From Clostridium thailandense (GTDB lineage Bacteria > Bacillota > Clostridia > Clostridiales > Clostridiaceae): a DNA stretch of 43,390 nucleotides. Of this stretch, positions 34,370-42,814 are shown piece after piece. Position 1 is the first letter of the stretch, and every line of letters starts with the position of its first letter. The translations under genes and the position numbers were made by a program. Under the pieces are notes generated by a model. That model did not search any database. It was given only the letters and a program-made list of their open reading frames with translations, and was not told where the DNA came from. Where the stretch lies: assembly GCF_019207025.1 (NCBI RefSeq), contig NZ_JAEEGC010000017.1, positions 1 to 43,390 of the forward strand, read 5' to 3'.

Positions 34370-34409
34370 TTAAGAAAAACTTAAGAATTAGTTGCGTTTA
34401 TTTTAAGAT
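34370..34409. promoter_or_regulatory. TTAAGA direct repeats in 11-bp register
   Basis: TTAAGAA starts at 34370 and 34381, and TTAAGAT at 34403 (two periods later). The array lies in the divergent region between the response-regulator gene (start 34294) and the membrane protein gene (start 34470). TT-x-A-x-A repeats with 11-bp period are typical of PhoP-like OmpR regulators. Confidence 0.5.
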
Positions 34410-34469
34410 TTTCATAGTACACTTAATTATGTACTTAGGAAATATTTAATATTTTAAGGAGTGATTATT

Positions 34470-34982
34470 TTGAAACATTCAAGAAGCGTTGCTTCATTTT
34501 TCTCATTACTGCCAGGTGCAGGACATATGTATTTAGGTCTTACTCGTCAAGGTATACAACTTATGCTATTATTTTTTTCTGATTTATTTATATCTACTTC
34601 TTTCAGTCTTGAATTTTTAGGAGTATTTCTTCCAATAATTTGGTTCTATAGTATTTTTGATGTAAGAACAAAAAGCTTATATGAAGGCACATTACCAAAT
34701 AATAATTTACCGATTTTCTCTGATATAGATTCTATTGATGATATTTTTAAGAACAAGCCAGCTGAAAAATACATTGCATACATCTTAATTCTTATGGGAT
34801 TCTTATCATTACTAAATAACATTGTGATTCCTATACTTGGAAGATATTATGACTACCAAATACTACTATATGTAAAGCACTTTATAATATCTCTTATATT
34901 AATTGCTATTGGAGTTATTCTATTAAAGGGTAAAAAGATTACTATAAGGCGTGGTGATGAATTATGCAAGCGAGACGAGTAG
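34470..34982 (+). CDS. Small multi-span membrane protein, 170 aa
   Basis: Membrane protein with about four or five hydrophobic segments. It begins with the recognisable SRSVASFFSLLPGAGHMYLG, a glycine-containing hairpin found in many small Firmicutes membrane proteins resembling TM2-type domains. The middle is soluble and acidic (residues about 80-105). The frame allows a GTG at 34461, but that codon overlaps the Shine-Dalgarno sequence AAGGAG. The TTG at 34470, 8 nt after it, is the likely start. It overlaps the next gene by 19 bp. Probably a target of the divergent two-component system; function unknown. Confidence 0.8.
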   Translation: MKHSRSVASFFSLLPGAGHMYLGLTRQGIQLMLLFFSDLFISTSFSLEFLGVFLPIIWFYSIFDVRTKSLYEGTLPNNNLPIFSDIDSIDDIFKNKPAEKYIAYILILMGFLSLLNNIVIPILGRYYDYQILLYVKHFIISLILIAIGVILLKGKKITIRRGDELCKRDE

Positions 34983-35266
34983 GTACAATAACTTTAGGAC
35001 TCTTATCAATAACTATTGGAATAGCCTTTTTCTTAGTAACATTTTTTAACCTGCCCATAGAAAAAGAAATTTTAAAATTTTGGCCTTTAGCTTTCATCTC
35101 TTTAGGCATTGAAATTTTAGTATTAAACAATATGGCCTTAAAACAAAAAATGTATATAAAATACGATTTTATGAGTTTTATTCTTATGGCTATTATAATA
35201 TTTTTATCCTTTAGCACCTATGTCTTTAGCCAATGTATTGCAAGAGGAGTATTTTACATCAGATAA
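34964..35266 (+). CDS. LiaF/DUF5668-like small membrane protein, 100 aa
   Basis: Three hydrophobic segments: ITLGLLSITIGIAFFLVTFF, FWPLAFISLGIEILVL and FMSFILMAIIIFLSF. The W-P-L-x-x-x-x-x-G-I-E pattern in the second is typical of the LiaI/LiaF N-terminal membrane domain, which is linked to cell-envelope stress sensing. The start ATG overlaps the end of the preceding gene, and a GGTGATG site precedes it. The two genes form one unit ending at a bidirectional terminator shared with moaA. Confidence 0.75.
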   Translation: MQARRVGTITLGLLSITIGIAFFLVTFFNLPIEKEILKFWPLAFISLGIEILVLNNMALKQKMYIKYDFMSFILMAIIIFLSFSTYVFSQCIARGVFYIR

Positions 35267-35269
35267 AAG

Positions 35270-35309
35270 AAAAGGGATTGAGACACTATTAAGTGTAACC
35301 ATCCCTTTT
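35270..35309. terminator. Bidirectional terminator facing moaA
   Basis: AAAAGGGAT (35270-35278) pairs with ATCCCTTTT (35301-35309), and ACACT with AGTGT inside. A-runs and T-runs on the two sides serve both convergent units. Confidence 0.85.
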
Positions 35310-35359
35310 TCTGTTAAATACAAAATTTTAAACCTTATATATAAAAATTTTTTCAAATA

Positions 35360-36316
35360 CTATCCCCCGATTGTAGTCATATTTCTCTCTATATATTCTC
35401 CATTTTCCAAATTATGTTCTTTAGGCTTATTGATTACTACCTCAGTGATTATTTTTCTCAAATCCTCTCCCATTCTCAATGGAATCCTTAAATCTATTTC
35501 TGCATTTGAATGAAGGCAAGTTTTAATTTTTCCATCTGCTGTAAGCCTAATTCTATTACAATTGTCACAAAATTTACATGATATAGGATTTATAAGTCCT
35601 ACCTTTCCCTTTGAGTTAGGCAATTTATAATATCTCGCTGGAGACGATATATCTTCTTTTATAATTTCTTTTAATTCTTTAACTTTTTCAAGAACTATTT
35701 TATTAGATATAAACTTGTCTAATGACCAATCTTTAGCTTGCCCTATAGGCATAAGTTCAATAAATCTAACATCTATATTCTCATTCTTGGTTAAATTAAC
35801 AAAATCTTTTATTTCATCCTCATTAAGTCCGCCAATTAAAACTACATTTAACTTTATAGGGGTAAGCCCTACCTTTTTTGCTTCTTCAATACCTTCTAGA
35901 ACTTCTTTAATATCTCCGCCCTTTGTAATATCTCGATATTTTTTTTCATTTAATGTATCTAAACTTATATTTACTCTATTTAGCCCAGCATTTTTTAAGT
36001 TTCTTGCATACTTTTTAAGAAATATACCATTAGTGGTCATTGCAAAATCTTTTAAACCTTCTATTCTCCCTATGTTTTCTATTAAATTTAGGATTCCTTT
36101 TCTAATCAAAGGTTCTCCACCCGTTATTCTTATTTTATTTACACCTAACGATACAAATATTCTTGCCAATTCTTCAATTTCTTCTAATCTTAAAATTTCA
36201 TTATGTGGTATTTTTTCTATACCTTTTTCTGGCATACAATATCTACACCTTAAATTACACAAATCTGTAATAGATATTCTCAAATAATTTATATTTCGAC
36301 CATATGAATCTATCAT
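35360..36316 (-). CDS. moaA: GTP 3',8-cyclase MoaA (molybdopterin biosynthesis)
   Basis: Radical SAM enzyme, 318 aa, performing the first step of molybdopterin synthesis from GTP. The N-terminal cluster is DLCNLRCRYCMPEKG (CxxxCxxC), followed by IRITGGEPLIRKG. The C-terminal cluster is CKFCDNCNRIRLTADGKIKT plus a downstream Cys (CLHSN). It ends with the conserved TTIGG, whose Gly-Gly tail is essential in the family. It lies downstream of the formate dehydrogenase/hydrogenase genes on the same strand but after their terminator. It supplies the cofactor that FdhF needs. Other moa/moe genes are not in the window. Confidence 0.96.
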   Translation of the reverse strand: MIDSYGRNINYLRISITDLCNLRCRYCMPEKGIEKIPHNEILRLEEIEELARIFVSLGVNKIRITGGEPLIRKGILNLIENIGRIEGLKDFAMTTNGIFLKKYARNLKNAGLNRVNISLDTLNEKKYRDITKGGDIKEVLEGIEEAKKVGLTPIKLNVVLIGGLNEDEIKDFVNLTKNENIDVRFIELMPIGQAKDWSLDKFISNKIVLEKVKELKEIIKEDISSPARYYKLPNSKGKVGLINPISCKFCDNCNRIRLTADGKIKTCLHSNAEIDLRIPLRMGEDLRKIITEVVINKPKEHNLENGEYIERNMTTIGG

Positions 36317-36482
36317 AGTGCTCCTCCAACTAATTTAATCTAAAAGTTTTGTTATATAGTATATATTATACATTTATTCAGTAATAAATTAATATACTTA
36401 TCCTTAAACTTACTATTAGTAAATCTAGGACATAAATTAGAGTTTCAATTTTTCCTAATTTATTTATATATAAAATGCGTAT

Positions 36483-36507
36483 AAAAACTCCAGTAATTCA
36501 ACTGGAG
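36483..36507 (-). terminator. Terminator of the hycB-hydA-hycB unit
   Basis: CTCCAGT (36488-36494) pairs with ACTGGAG (36501-36507), loop of 6, followed on the minus strand by TTTTT. The remaining 200 bp to moaA are AT-rich leader with no gene. Confidence 0.85.
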
Positions 36508-36523
36508 CTTTTATCCTAAATAA

Positions 36524-37099
36524 TTATTTTGTTGATACTTTTGATAACTCTAATGCACTTTTTCTTCTTTTTTCCTTAATTGATTCACCAATGTCAACAG
36601 GTTTTATTATTTGAAAAGCATCAGTAGGACAAACTTCTGCACATGCTGGTCCTTTTTCTCTTCCTATACATAAGTCGCACTTATTAGCTATCATTTTATC
36701 CTTAAAACACAACTTACCATTCTCAATTACTTTTAATCCCTGCTGTACTACTTTTTCACCATCATCATACTCTGCTACTAAATCAATAGCACCTAAAGGA
36801 CATGCAACTATACAAGTCTTACAACCTATACAAGTACTTTTATCTATGTAGACAACTCCATCTTTATTAACAATTGATCCCTCTGGACATACATTTGCAC
36901 AAGGAGCATCCTCACAATGTCTACATTGAATAGGTGCACTGACCTTAGCAGTTTTTACAACACTTAAACGTGGATGAAACTCAATTTCAGAAGTATCTAA
37001 TTCAAAAATATTTTTATCTGAATGAGCTACCACACATGCTATTTCACAAGTTCTACATCCTATACATTTATTAGGATTTGCAACAACAAAAGAATTCAT
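36524..37099 (-). CDS. hycB: HycB-like polyferredoxin subunit, four [4Fe-4S]
   Basis: Electron-transfer subunit, 191 aa. Four cysteine clusters: CIGCRTCEIAC, CRHCEDAPCANVCP, CIGCKTCIVACP and CDLCIGREKGPACAEVCP. Together they hold four [4Fe-4S] centres as in HycB/HydN and DMSO-reductase beta-like subunits. Its ATG overlaps the hydrogenase stop codon by one base (TAATG), so it is translationally coupled. It resembles one of the two small subunits of hydrogen-dependent CO2 reductase. The family's HycB3 forms filaments through a C-terminal helix; the charged C-terminal helix here (SIKEKRRKSALELSK) may be comparable (inference). Confidence 0.92.
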   Translation of the reverse strand: MNSFVVANPNKCIGCRTCEIACVVAHSDKNIFELDTSEIEFHPRLSVVKTAKVSAPIQCRHCEDAPCANVCPEGSIVNKDGVVYIDKSTCIGCKTCIVACPLGAIDLVAEYDDGEKVVQQGLKVIENGKLCFKDKMIANKCDLCIGREKGPACAEVCPTDAFQIIKPVDIGESIKEKRRKSALELSKVSTK

Positions 37100-38481
37100 T
37101 ATTTCAGCTCCTTCCTTGATATATATTCTGTATGCAATAAATTATGGGATTGATGTCCTAATGGCTCACCAAGAAACTCATCATATAGCTTTACAATATC
37201 AGGATTTTCGTGAGATTTTCTCAAATTTAATTTAGAATCATGCTCATAGGTAGAAGCTTTTCTGTTTTTATAAGCAATTTCTCTATTCTCTTCTAAAAGA
37301 AGCTTTGGTTGTCCTCCTCCACTAACACATCCTTCTGGACAAGTCATTACCTCTATAAAGTGAAAATCACATTTTCCATTTTTTACTTTTTCAAGTACTG
37401 GTACTACATTTTTTAATCCAGAAACTACAGCAACTTTTAATTCTAAACTACCAACCTGAACATTTGCTGTTCTGACACCTTGGTCGCCTCTAACAAAATT
37501 TAAATCTACATTTGGAATTGGCTCTTTAGTAATTAACTCATAACCAGTTCTTAATGCAGCTTCCATTACTCCACCTGTAACACCAAAGATAGTTCCAGCA
37601 CCAGTGTAATTTCCTAAAGCTGAGTCAAACTCTTCATCTGGTAAATTTTTAAAATCAATTCCTTGATCTTTAATTAATTGAGCTAATTCTCTTGTAGTTA
37701 AAACTACATCTACATCTTTATATCCACTATCCGTCATTTCTGGTCTATCACATTCAAATTTTTTACAAGTACATGGCATAATTGATACGCTAAAAATTTT
37801 AGCTGGATCAATATTGTCAATTTTCGCCCCATAAGTTTTAAACAGCACACCTCCCATTTGTTGAGGTGACTTACAACTTGAGAGATGGTCTAAAAGTTCT
37901 GGATATTCTTGTTCAGCAAATTTTACCCAAGCAGGACAACATGAAGTAAACATCGGCAAAGTTCCACCCTCTGTTACTCTTTTTATTAATTCACTGCCTT
38001 CTTCCATAATAGTTAGATCTGCCGCAAAATTAGTATCGTAAACTCTATCAAAGTTCAAACGACGAAGAGCTGCAGCCATCTTCCCTGGAGTTAATGAACC
38101 AAGTGGCAATCCAAATTCTTCTGCAATAGCAACCCTTACAGCAGGAGCACATTGTACAAGTTTATAAAGATTTGAATTATTTAGTGCTTCTTTAACTACT
38201 TCTGCATGTCCTATATTATAGGCAGCAAAAAGTGGTTCTTTAACACTGGATAACATTCCTCTCTCTTCTATTTTAATATCTCTTGATGTTATTTCTTCAT
38301 CAAAGCTAGAAGCATATGCACTACATATCTGAACACATTGTCCACAAACAACACAACGGCTTGCATCTATACTTTGTGGCTTACCCTCTTCACCAGTTAT
38401 TGCATCTACAGGACAAACTTCTGAACAGCGTCTGCATCCTGTACATAGTTCTTTATCAATATTAACTATACTTATTGACAT
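37099..38481 (-). CDS. hydA2: [FeFe] hydrogenase, HydA2-like
   Basis: Catalytic [FeFe] hydrogenase, 460 aa from the preferred start. Two N-terminal [4Fe-4S] ferredoxin clusters (CTGCRRCSEVCP, CVVCGQCVQIC) feed the H-cluster domain. The H-cluster motifs are FTSCCPAWVKFAE (L1, including the proton-transfer Cys), IMPCTCKKFECDRPE (L2) and EVMTCPEGCVSGGGQP (L3). L2 has Cys where the common form has Ala (MPCTAKK). AGAGGT ahead of the ATG at 38481 favours that start over the upstream ATG at 38535. The small N-terminal domain and the flanking hycB genes match the hydrogenase of HDCR. It uses formate-derived electrons to make H2, or H2 to reduce CO2. Confidence 0.95.
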   Translation of the reverse strand: MSISIVNIDKELCTGCRRCSEVCPVDAITGEEGKPQSIDASRCVVCGQCVQICSAYASSFDEEITSRDIKIEERGMLSSVKEPLFAAYNIGHAEVVKEALNNSNLYKLVQCAPAVRVAIAEEFGLPLGSLTPGKMAAALRRLNFDRVYDTNFAADLTIMEEGSELIKRVTEGGTLPMFTSCCPAWVKFAEQEYPELLDHLSSCKSPQQMGGVLFKTYGAKIDNIDPAKIFSVSIMPCTCKKFECDRPEMTDSGYKDVDVVLTTRELAQLIKDQGIDFKNLPDEEFDSALGNYTGAGTIFGVTGGVMEAALRTGYELITKEPIPNVDLNFVRGDQGVRTANVQVGSLELKVAVVSGLKNVVPVLEKVKNGKCDFHFIEVMTCPEGCVSGGGQPKLLLEENREIAYKNRKASTYEHDSKLNLRKSHENPDIVKLYDEFLGEPLGHQSHNLLHTEYISRKELK

Positions 38482-38549
38482 ATTTAACTTACCTCTCTTC
38501 ATAATTAAAGTAGTATTTTTATAGTCCCCTAACAAAAATGTTTATAAAT

Positions 38550-39137
38550 TTACTTGTAGTTTTTCACTGTTTCAAATAAACTTAATGCAGCGGCTATATT
38601 ACGAGATTTCTTTTCTTTAACTGGAGTTACTAAAGTTAAAGCTTTTTGAGGACAGGCATTTACACATGCAGGCTTACCATTCTCTTTACACAAATCACAC
38701 TTATATGCAATAATTTTAACTTTATTTTCTAGTCCGTATTCCCCTTCTTGTTTTAAATTAGTCTGCTCTACTTCTTCTCCGTTATCATATGCTGGAAGCA
38801 AGTCTACAGCTCCAAAAGGACACGCTATTAAACATGTCTTACAACCTATACATGCCTCTTCATTGATTATGATAGTATTATTTTCCTGCTTGATTGCTCC
38901 AACAGGGCATACATTTGCACAAGGGGCATCTTCGCAGTGCCTACATTGAATAGGCATAGAATAATTTTCATCTTTAATAACATATAGTCTTGATATAACA
39001 GGAGTAGTAACAGTACCAACTGTAGCACCAACATTATTGTTTTCATTATGAACCGCAAAACATGCGACTTCACAAGCCTTGCAACCTATACATTTGCTTG
39101 AATTAGCTATTACAAATGAATTAGGAGTTGCTTTCAT
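38550..39137 (-). CDS. hycB: HycB-like polyferredoxin subunit, four [4Fe-4S]
   Basis: 195 aa, paralogous to the subunit at 36524-37099. Cysteine clusters: CIGCKACEVACF, CRHCEDAPCANVCP, CIGCKTCLIACP and CDLCKENGKPACVNACP. It differs from its paralogue in a longer insert after the first cluster (VHNENNNVGATVGTVTTPV) and in the C-terminal helix (SRNIAAALSLFETVKNYK). Two distinct HycB subunits are a hallmark of HDCR, one nearer the dehydrogenase and one nearer the hydrogenase; which is which cannot be told here. About 180 bp separate it from fdhD with no terminator, so continued transcription is plausible. Confidence 0.92.
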   Translation of the reverse strand: MKATPNSFVIANSSKCIGCKACEVACFAVHNENNNVGATVGTVTTPVISRLYVIKDENYSMPIQCRHCEDAPCANVCPVGAIKQENNTIIINEEACIGCKTCLIACPFGAVDLLPAYDNGEEVEQTNLKQEGEYGLENKVKIIAYKCDLCKENGKPACVNACPQKALTLVTPVKEKKSRNIAAALSLFETVKNYK

Positions 39138-39315
39138 TTTTCCCCCACCCTTCTTAATTCTGAAATAGTAAAAAGTTTTGCATAAATTTCACTATTCCTA
39201 TTAATTTTCAATAATTTTATCTATATAAACTTGATCTCTTTCCTCTTCCTTAACCTAAGCCTAGTTAGCAAGCCAAAGTTATGAATATGTAAAAAGAAAC
39301 AAGCTACTAGCATAA

Positions 39316-40104
39316 TTAATACTTTATTCTTTGCTCATTTGAATATATATTCATATTTCTTCCTCTAACAAAACCTATTAAAGTAATGTTTAATTTTTTT
39401 GCTAGAGCCACTGATAAACTAGTAGGAGCTGATTTCGAAATGACAATTGGTATCTGCATCTTTGCAGCTTTTAAAATCATTTCTAATGACACCCTTCCAC
39501 TTATTACAATAATTTTATCTTTTAGAAATATGTTATTTTTAATAGATTTTCCTATAACTTTATCTAAAGCATTATGCCTAGCCACATCTTCACAAATAAC
39601 TATTGTTTTTTTCTCATCACATAAAGCCACACTATGCGCTCCTGATGTTTTTTTGAATACTTCTGAATAATCTAGGTTTTCTTTCATGAATTCATAAACT
39701 TTTTCAAAAGATAATACTACCTTACTTTCTACTGGTTTACAATTTATAGAATCAAAAAAATTTGGAATGCTATTACATTTATTGCTATCAAGACTTTGTA
39801 ATTCAACTTTTTTACAGTGGAAATTTTTCATGGAAATAACACTTTCATCTACCTCAACTTCTGCCATTCCTTTTTTTTCATCTAAATCAAATTTAATTAT
39901 ATCTTCTAATCTTGTAATAAATTGTTCAGTCATTAAAAATCCTAAAGTTAACTCTATAAGATTTTCAGGACTGCAAAAAAGAGTTGCTATCTTCATTTTA
40001 TTTAAAAAAATTGTCAAAGGATACTCACAAACTAAGAATTCATTTACATCGTTTTTTACATTTTCTTCAATTTTAATAATTTTACATTCTAAAGTTTTAT
40101 CCAT
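39316..40104 (-). CDS. fdhD: FdhD formate dehydrogenase accessory protein
   Basis: 262 aa. FdhD transfers sulfur from a cysteine desulfurase to the molybdenum cofactor of formate dehydrogenase, needed for activity. Family segments are clear: FCSPENLIELTLGFLMTEQF, KKTSGAHSVAL, CEDVARHNALDKVIGKSI, VISGRVSLEMILKAA and IVISKSAPTSLSVALA. The sulfur-carrying CxxC found in E. coli FdhD is not present; the corresponding region reads LDSNKCNSIPNFF, with a single Cys. It lies between the polyferredoxin genes and fdhF. A decayed fdhF fragment lies immediately upstream. Confidence 0.93.
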   Translation of the reverse strand: MDKTLECKIIKIEENVKNDVNEFLVCEYPLTIFLNKMKIATLFCSPENLIELTLGFLMTEQFITRLEDIIKFDLDEKKGMAEVEVDESVISMKNFHCKKVELQSLDSNKCNSIPNFFDSINCKPVESKVVLSFEKVYEFMKENLDYSEVFKKTSGAHSVALCDEKKTIVICEDVARHNALDKVIGKSIKNNIFLKDKIIVISGRVSLEMILKAAKMQIPIVISKSAPTSLSVALAKKLNITLIGFVRGRNMNIYSNEQRIKY

Positions 40105-40175
40105 AATATATTTTTCTAGTAAAAAGAATCTTTATAAAGCTTCTTCTTACTATATATTACCTCTCTATTCCATCA

Positions 40176-40376
40176 TTAATATAAACCTTCATTAATTAAT
40201 ACATTTTCAAAATCGTTTACAATTGCCATATTTGTACCACCATCTATTTAGAGCCACAAATCTGAAGTTCTTGCATTTTCTGTAAGCCTAAGGTCCACTA
40301 CTATTACTTTTGCATCTTTTTCTTTTGCCTTAACTATTCTATAAACAACTATAGGATGAGACTCTGCTGGATTATA
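40176..40376 (-). pseudogene. Decayed fragment of a second fdhF
   Basis: Translated on the minus strand, this reads YNPAESHPIVVYRIVKAKEK, continues DAKVIVVDLRLTENARTSDL and WL, then a stop (TAA at 40248-40250). After it comes IDGGTNMAIVNDFENVLINE and GLY. It aligns almost without gaps to intact FdhF in the same window (YNGADSHPIVARRIIKAKEK, ADLWL, GGTNMALVNAFGNVLINEEL). No start, no Sec region and no C-terminal part remain, so this is a relic of a duplicated gene. The sequence has diverged well beyond its functional sister. The bases from 40380 to 40505 show nothing recognisable. Confidence 0.88.
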
Positions 40377-40505
40377 TTATTTCTTATTGAAAATTAAAAA
40401 ATTCACAATGTTTATCACATTTATAGACATCTAAGGTGTCATGTAATTATCTTAACTTGCTTAAACTTCACTTATCTAAGAAATTTAATCACTTATTTAC
40501 AGTAT

Positions 40506-40561
40506 AATAATTCCAGCATATATATGCAAGAGTCTTTCAACATATATATGCATGGATTATT
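40506..40561 (-). terminator. Long imperfect hairpin after fdhF
   Basis: 21-nt arms (40506-40526 with 40541-40561), 18 of 21 matching and 14-nt loop, with CATATATATG at the tip. It lies about 75 bp beyond the fdhF stop. No T-tract follows, so it could be a terminator, a processing site or an end of the relic copy. Confidence 0.5.
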
Positions 40562-40633
40562 ATTTACTTAATGCAAAAAAACTCTAATTTTCTCCATTTA
40601 TATCATTAATTAGGTCAATTATTAAAATTAATT

Positions 40634-42775
40634 TCATTTATCAAATTTAATATTCATCTGTCTTTTAAGCTTGTCATACTCATCTCTTATATATTGCTCT
40701 GCATATTCTTGATCTTCAATTCTTTCTACTCTAATAGCGCAATATTTATATTCAGGAGTTTTTGAAATAGGATCCATATAATCACTCGTCAGCTCATTAC
40801 AAGCCCCTACCCACCACTGATATGTCATATATGTTTCACCTTTCTTAACCCTATCAGTAATTAAAGCTCTTGCTACTATAGAACCTCTACGCGAACCTAT
40901 CCTTACAAGCTCCTGATCTTGTATCTTAAGTTTTTCGCCATCTTCTATACTCATCTGTATATATCCTGGCTCATCAGCTAGCTTCTGTAGAGCGCGGCAA
41001 TTTCCAGTCATAGTTCTTACAGAATAGTGTCCTACTTCTCTTACCGTTGATAAACTTAATGGATATTCTTCATCTGGCAATTCCATAGGAGGTCTCCACT
41101 CAGAAGAAAATAATTGGCCTTTTCCACTAGGCGTAGTAAATTTATTGCCTTCATATAAATAAGTTGTTCCTATATGATCTTCACTTGGGCATGGCCACTG
41201 AATGCTCCCTAATTCATCAAGTTTTTTATAACTTGCTCCAGCAAAACTTGGACAAAGACTCCTCATTTCATTCCAGATTTCTTCTGTATTTTTATAATCC
41301 ATAGGATACCCCATGGCAGTAGATATTTCACATATAATCTTCCAATCAGGTTTTACATCTCCATTAGGTTCTACTGCTTTTTTAAATCTTTGGAATCCTC
41401 GATCAGCAGATGAATATACTCCCTCATGTTCTCCCCAAGCTGTAGCAGGCAAAATTACATCTGCATGTAAGGCTGTTTTGTTCATAAATATATCTTGAAC
41501 TATCACTAATTCTAAATGATCTAACACTTCCCTTACTTCAGAAGCATTAGGATCACTTTGAACAGGATCTTCACCAAATATATAATAAGCTTTAATTTTG
41601 TCTTCATGTAAAGCTAGATGAGGTACTTCTGTCAACTTATATCCTGGCTTACTAGAAAGTTTTACTCCCCATGCTTTCTCAAACTTTTCCCTTACCCTAT
41701 TATCAGTAACTTCTTGATATCCCGGGAATACATTTGGCAGCGTTCCCATATCACAAGTACCCTGTACATTATTTTGACCACGTACAGGACCAATTCCTAC
41801 ATTTGCTCTCCCAAAATTTCCTGTTAACAATGCTAATGAAGCTAATCCTTTTACAACGTCAACTGCCTGTGAGAACTGGCAAACACCCATTCCATAAAGA
41901 ATCATAGCGTTTTTAGCCTTTGCATATTCTCTCATAGATTTTCTAATGTCTTGAGCTTTGACTCCAGTTATTTTTTCTGCATATTCTGGAGTATATTTTG
42001 CCACTGAATTTTTATACTCTTTAAATCCTTCTACATACTTATAAACATATTCTTTATTGTAAAGTTCTTCATTTATTAAAACATTACCAAAAGCATTAAC
42101 TAATGCCATGTTGGTTCCACCTTTTAAAGGCAACCATAAATCAGCAATCCTTACTGATTCGGTTATTCTTGGATCAGTTACAATAATTTTAGCACCTTTT
42201 TCTTTTGCTTTAATTATTCTTCTTGCAACAATTGGATGTGAGTCTGCACCATTATATCCAAAGATGAATAATAAATCTGTATCCTCTATTTCTGGAATAG
42301 AATTAGACATAGCACCATTTCCTAATGAGTAAGCCAGACCGGCTACTGAAGGAGCATGTCAAACTCTAGCACAGTGATCTATATTATTTGTTCCAATTAC
42401 TGCTCTCATAAACTTTTGCATTACATAATTCGCTTCATTTCCTGGCCCTCTTGCAGATCCTGTTCCCATTATGGCATCGGGGCCGTATTTTTCTTTTATT
42501 GCAATTAACCTTTCAGCAACAAATTGTACAGCTTCATCCCAAGAGACTTCTTCTAACTTTCCACTTTTTCTTATCATTGGTTTTTTTAATCTAGCCGTTA
42601 AAATTTGTGGATCATTTAAAAAATCCCATCCATAATATCCTTTTAAACATAGGTTTCCTTCATTAGTTCTTCCATCTGCTGCTTCTGCTCTTATTATTTT
42701 CTCATTTTCAACTACTAAATACATTTTGCATCCTGTGCCACAATAAGGACAAACAGTCAAAATTTTTTTCTCCAT
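40634..42775 (-). CDS. fdhF: Selenocysteine-containing formate dehydrogenase (FdhF type)
   Basis: Catalytic subunit, 713 aa when the in-frame TGA at 42359-42361 is read as selenocysteine (Sec139; E. coli FdhF has Sec140). N-terminal [4Fe-4S] ligands are Cys9, Cys12, Cys16 and Cys43 (CPYCGTGC ... GNLCLKG). Sec lies in NNIDHCARV-U-HAPSVAGLA, identical in pattern to E. coli FDH-H. Molybdopterin-dinucleotide binding regions include FIFGYNGADSHP, GMGVCQFSQAVDVVKG and ILPATAWGEHEGVYSSADRG, and the C-terminal domain has GDCV-type SRRGSIVARA and TYQWWVGACNELT. It oxidises formate or reduces CO2 at a Mo/W-bis-pterin site. Its neighbours (two hycB, hydA, fdhD) point to HDCR. Reading it as two separate genes would be wrong. 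Confidence 0.96.
42328..42347 (-). promoter_or_regulatory. Bacterial SECIS hairpin for fdhF
   Basis: Eleven bases after the UGA, the mRNA can form AGUAGCC - GGUCU - GGCUUACU: 7 bp with one bulged U and a GGUCU loop. E. coli fdhF SECIS has the same GGUCU in its loop and one bulged U, but on the 5' side. It is the binding site expected for SelB. Confidence 0.75.
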
Positions 42776-42814
42776 TTTTACGCTTCACTCCTCAGTAATT
42801 TAATTTACAGAATA

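Noticed and set aside
34942..35217. Minus-strand frame opposite the LiaF-like gene
   Set aside because: No start signal; it overlaps two well-supported plus-strand genes.
35715..36287. 190-codon frame opposite moaA
   Set aside because: moaA is unambiguous by its two radical SAM cysteine clusters; the opposite frame is a shadow.
39138..39315. Molybdenum-cofactor riboswitch upstream of hycB
   Set aside because: I looked for a structured, GC-rich conserved leader and found only weak AT-rich pairing.
42310..42361. Apparent break of formate dehydrogenase into two genes
   Set aside because: The break is a single in-frame TGA at the exact Sec position of FdhF, followed by a SECIS-like hairpin; no frameshift is present.
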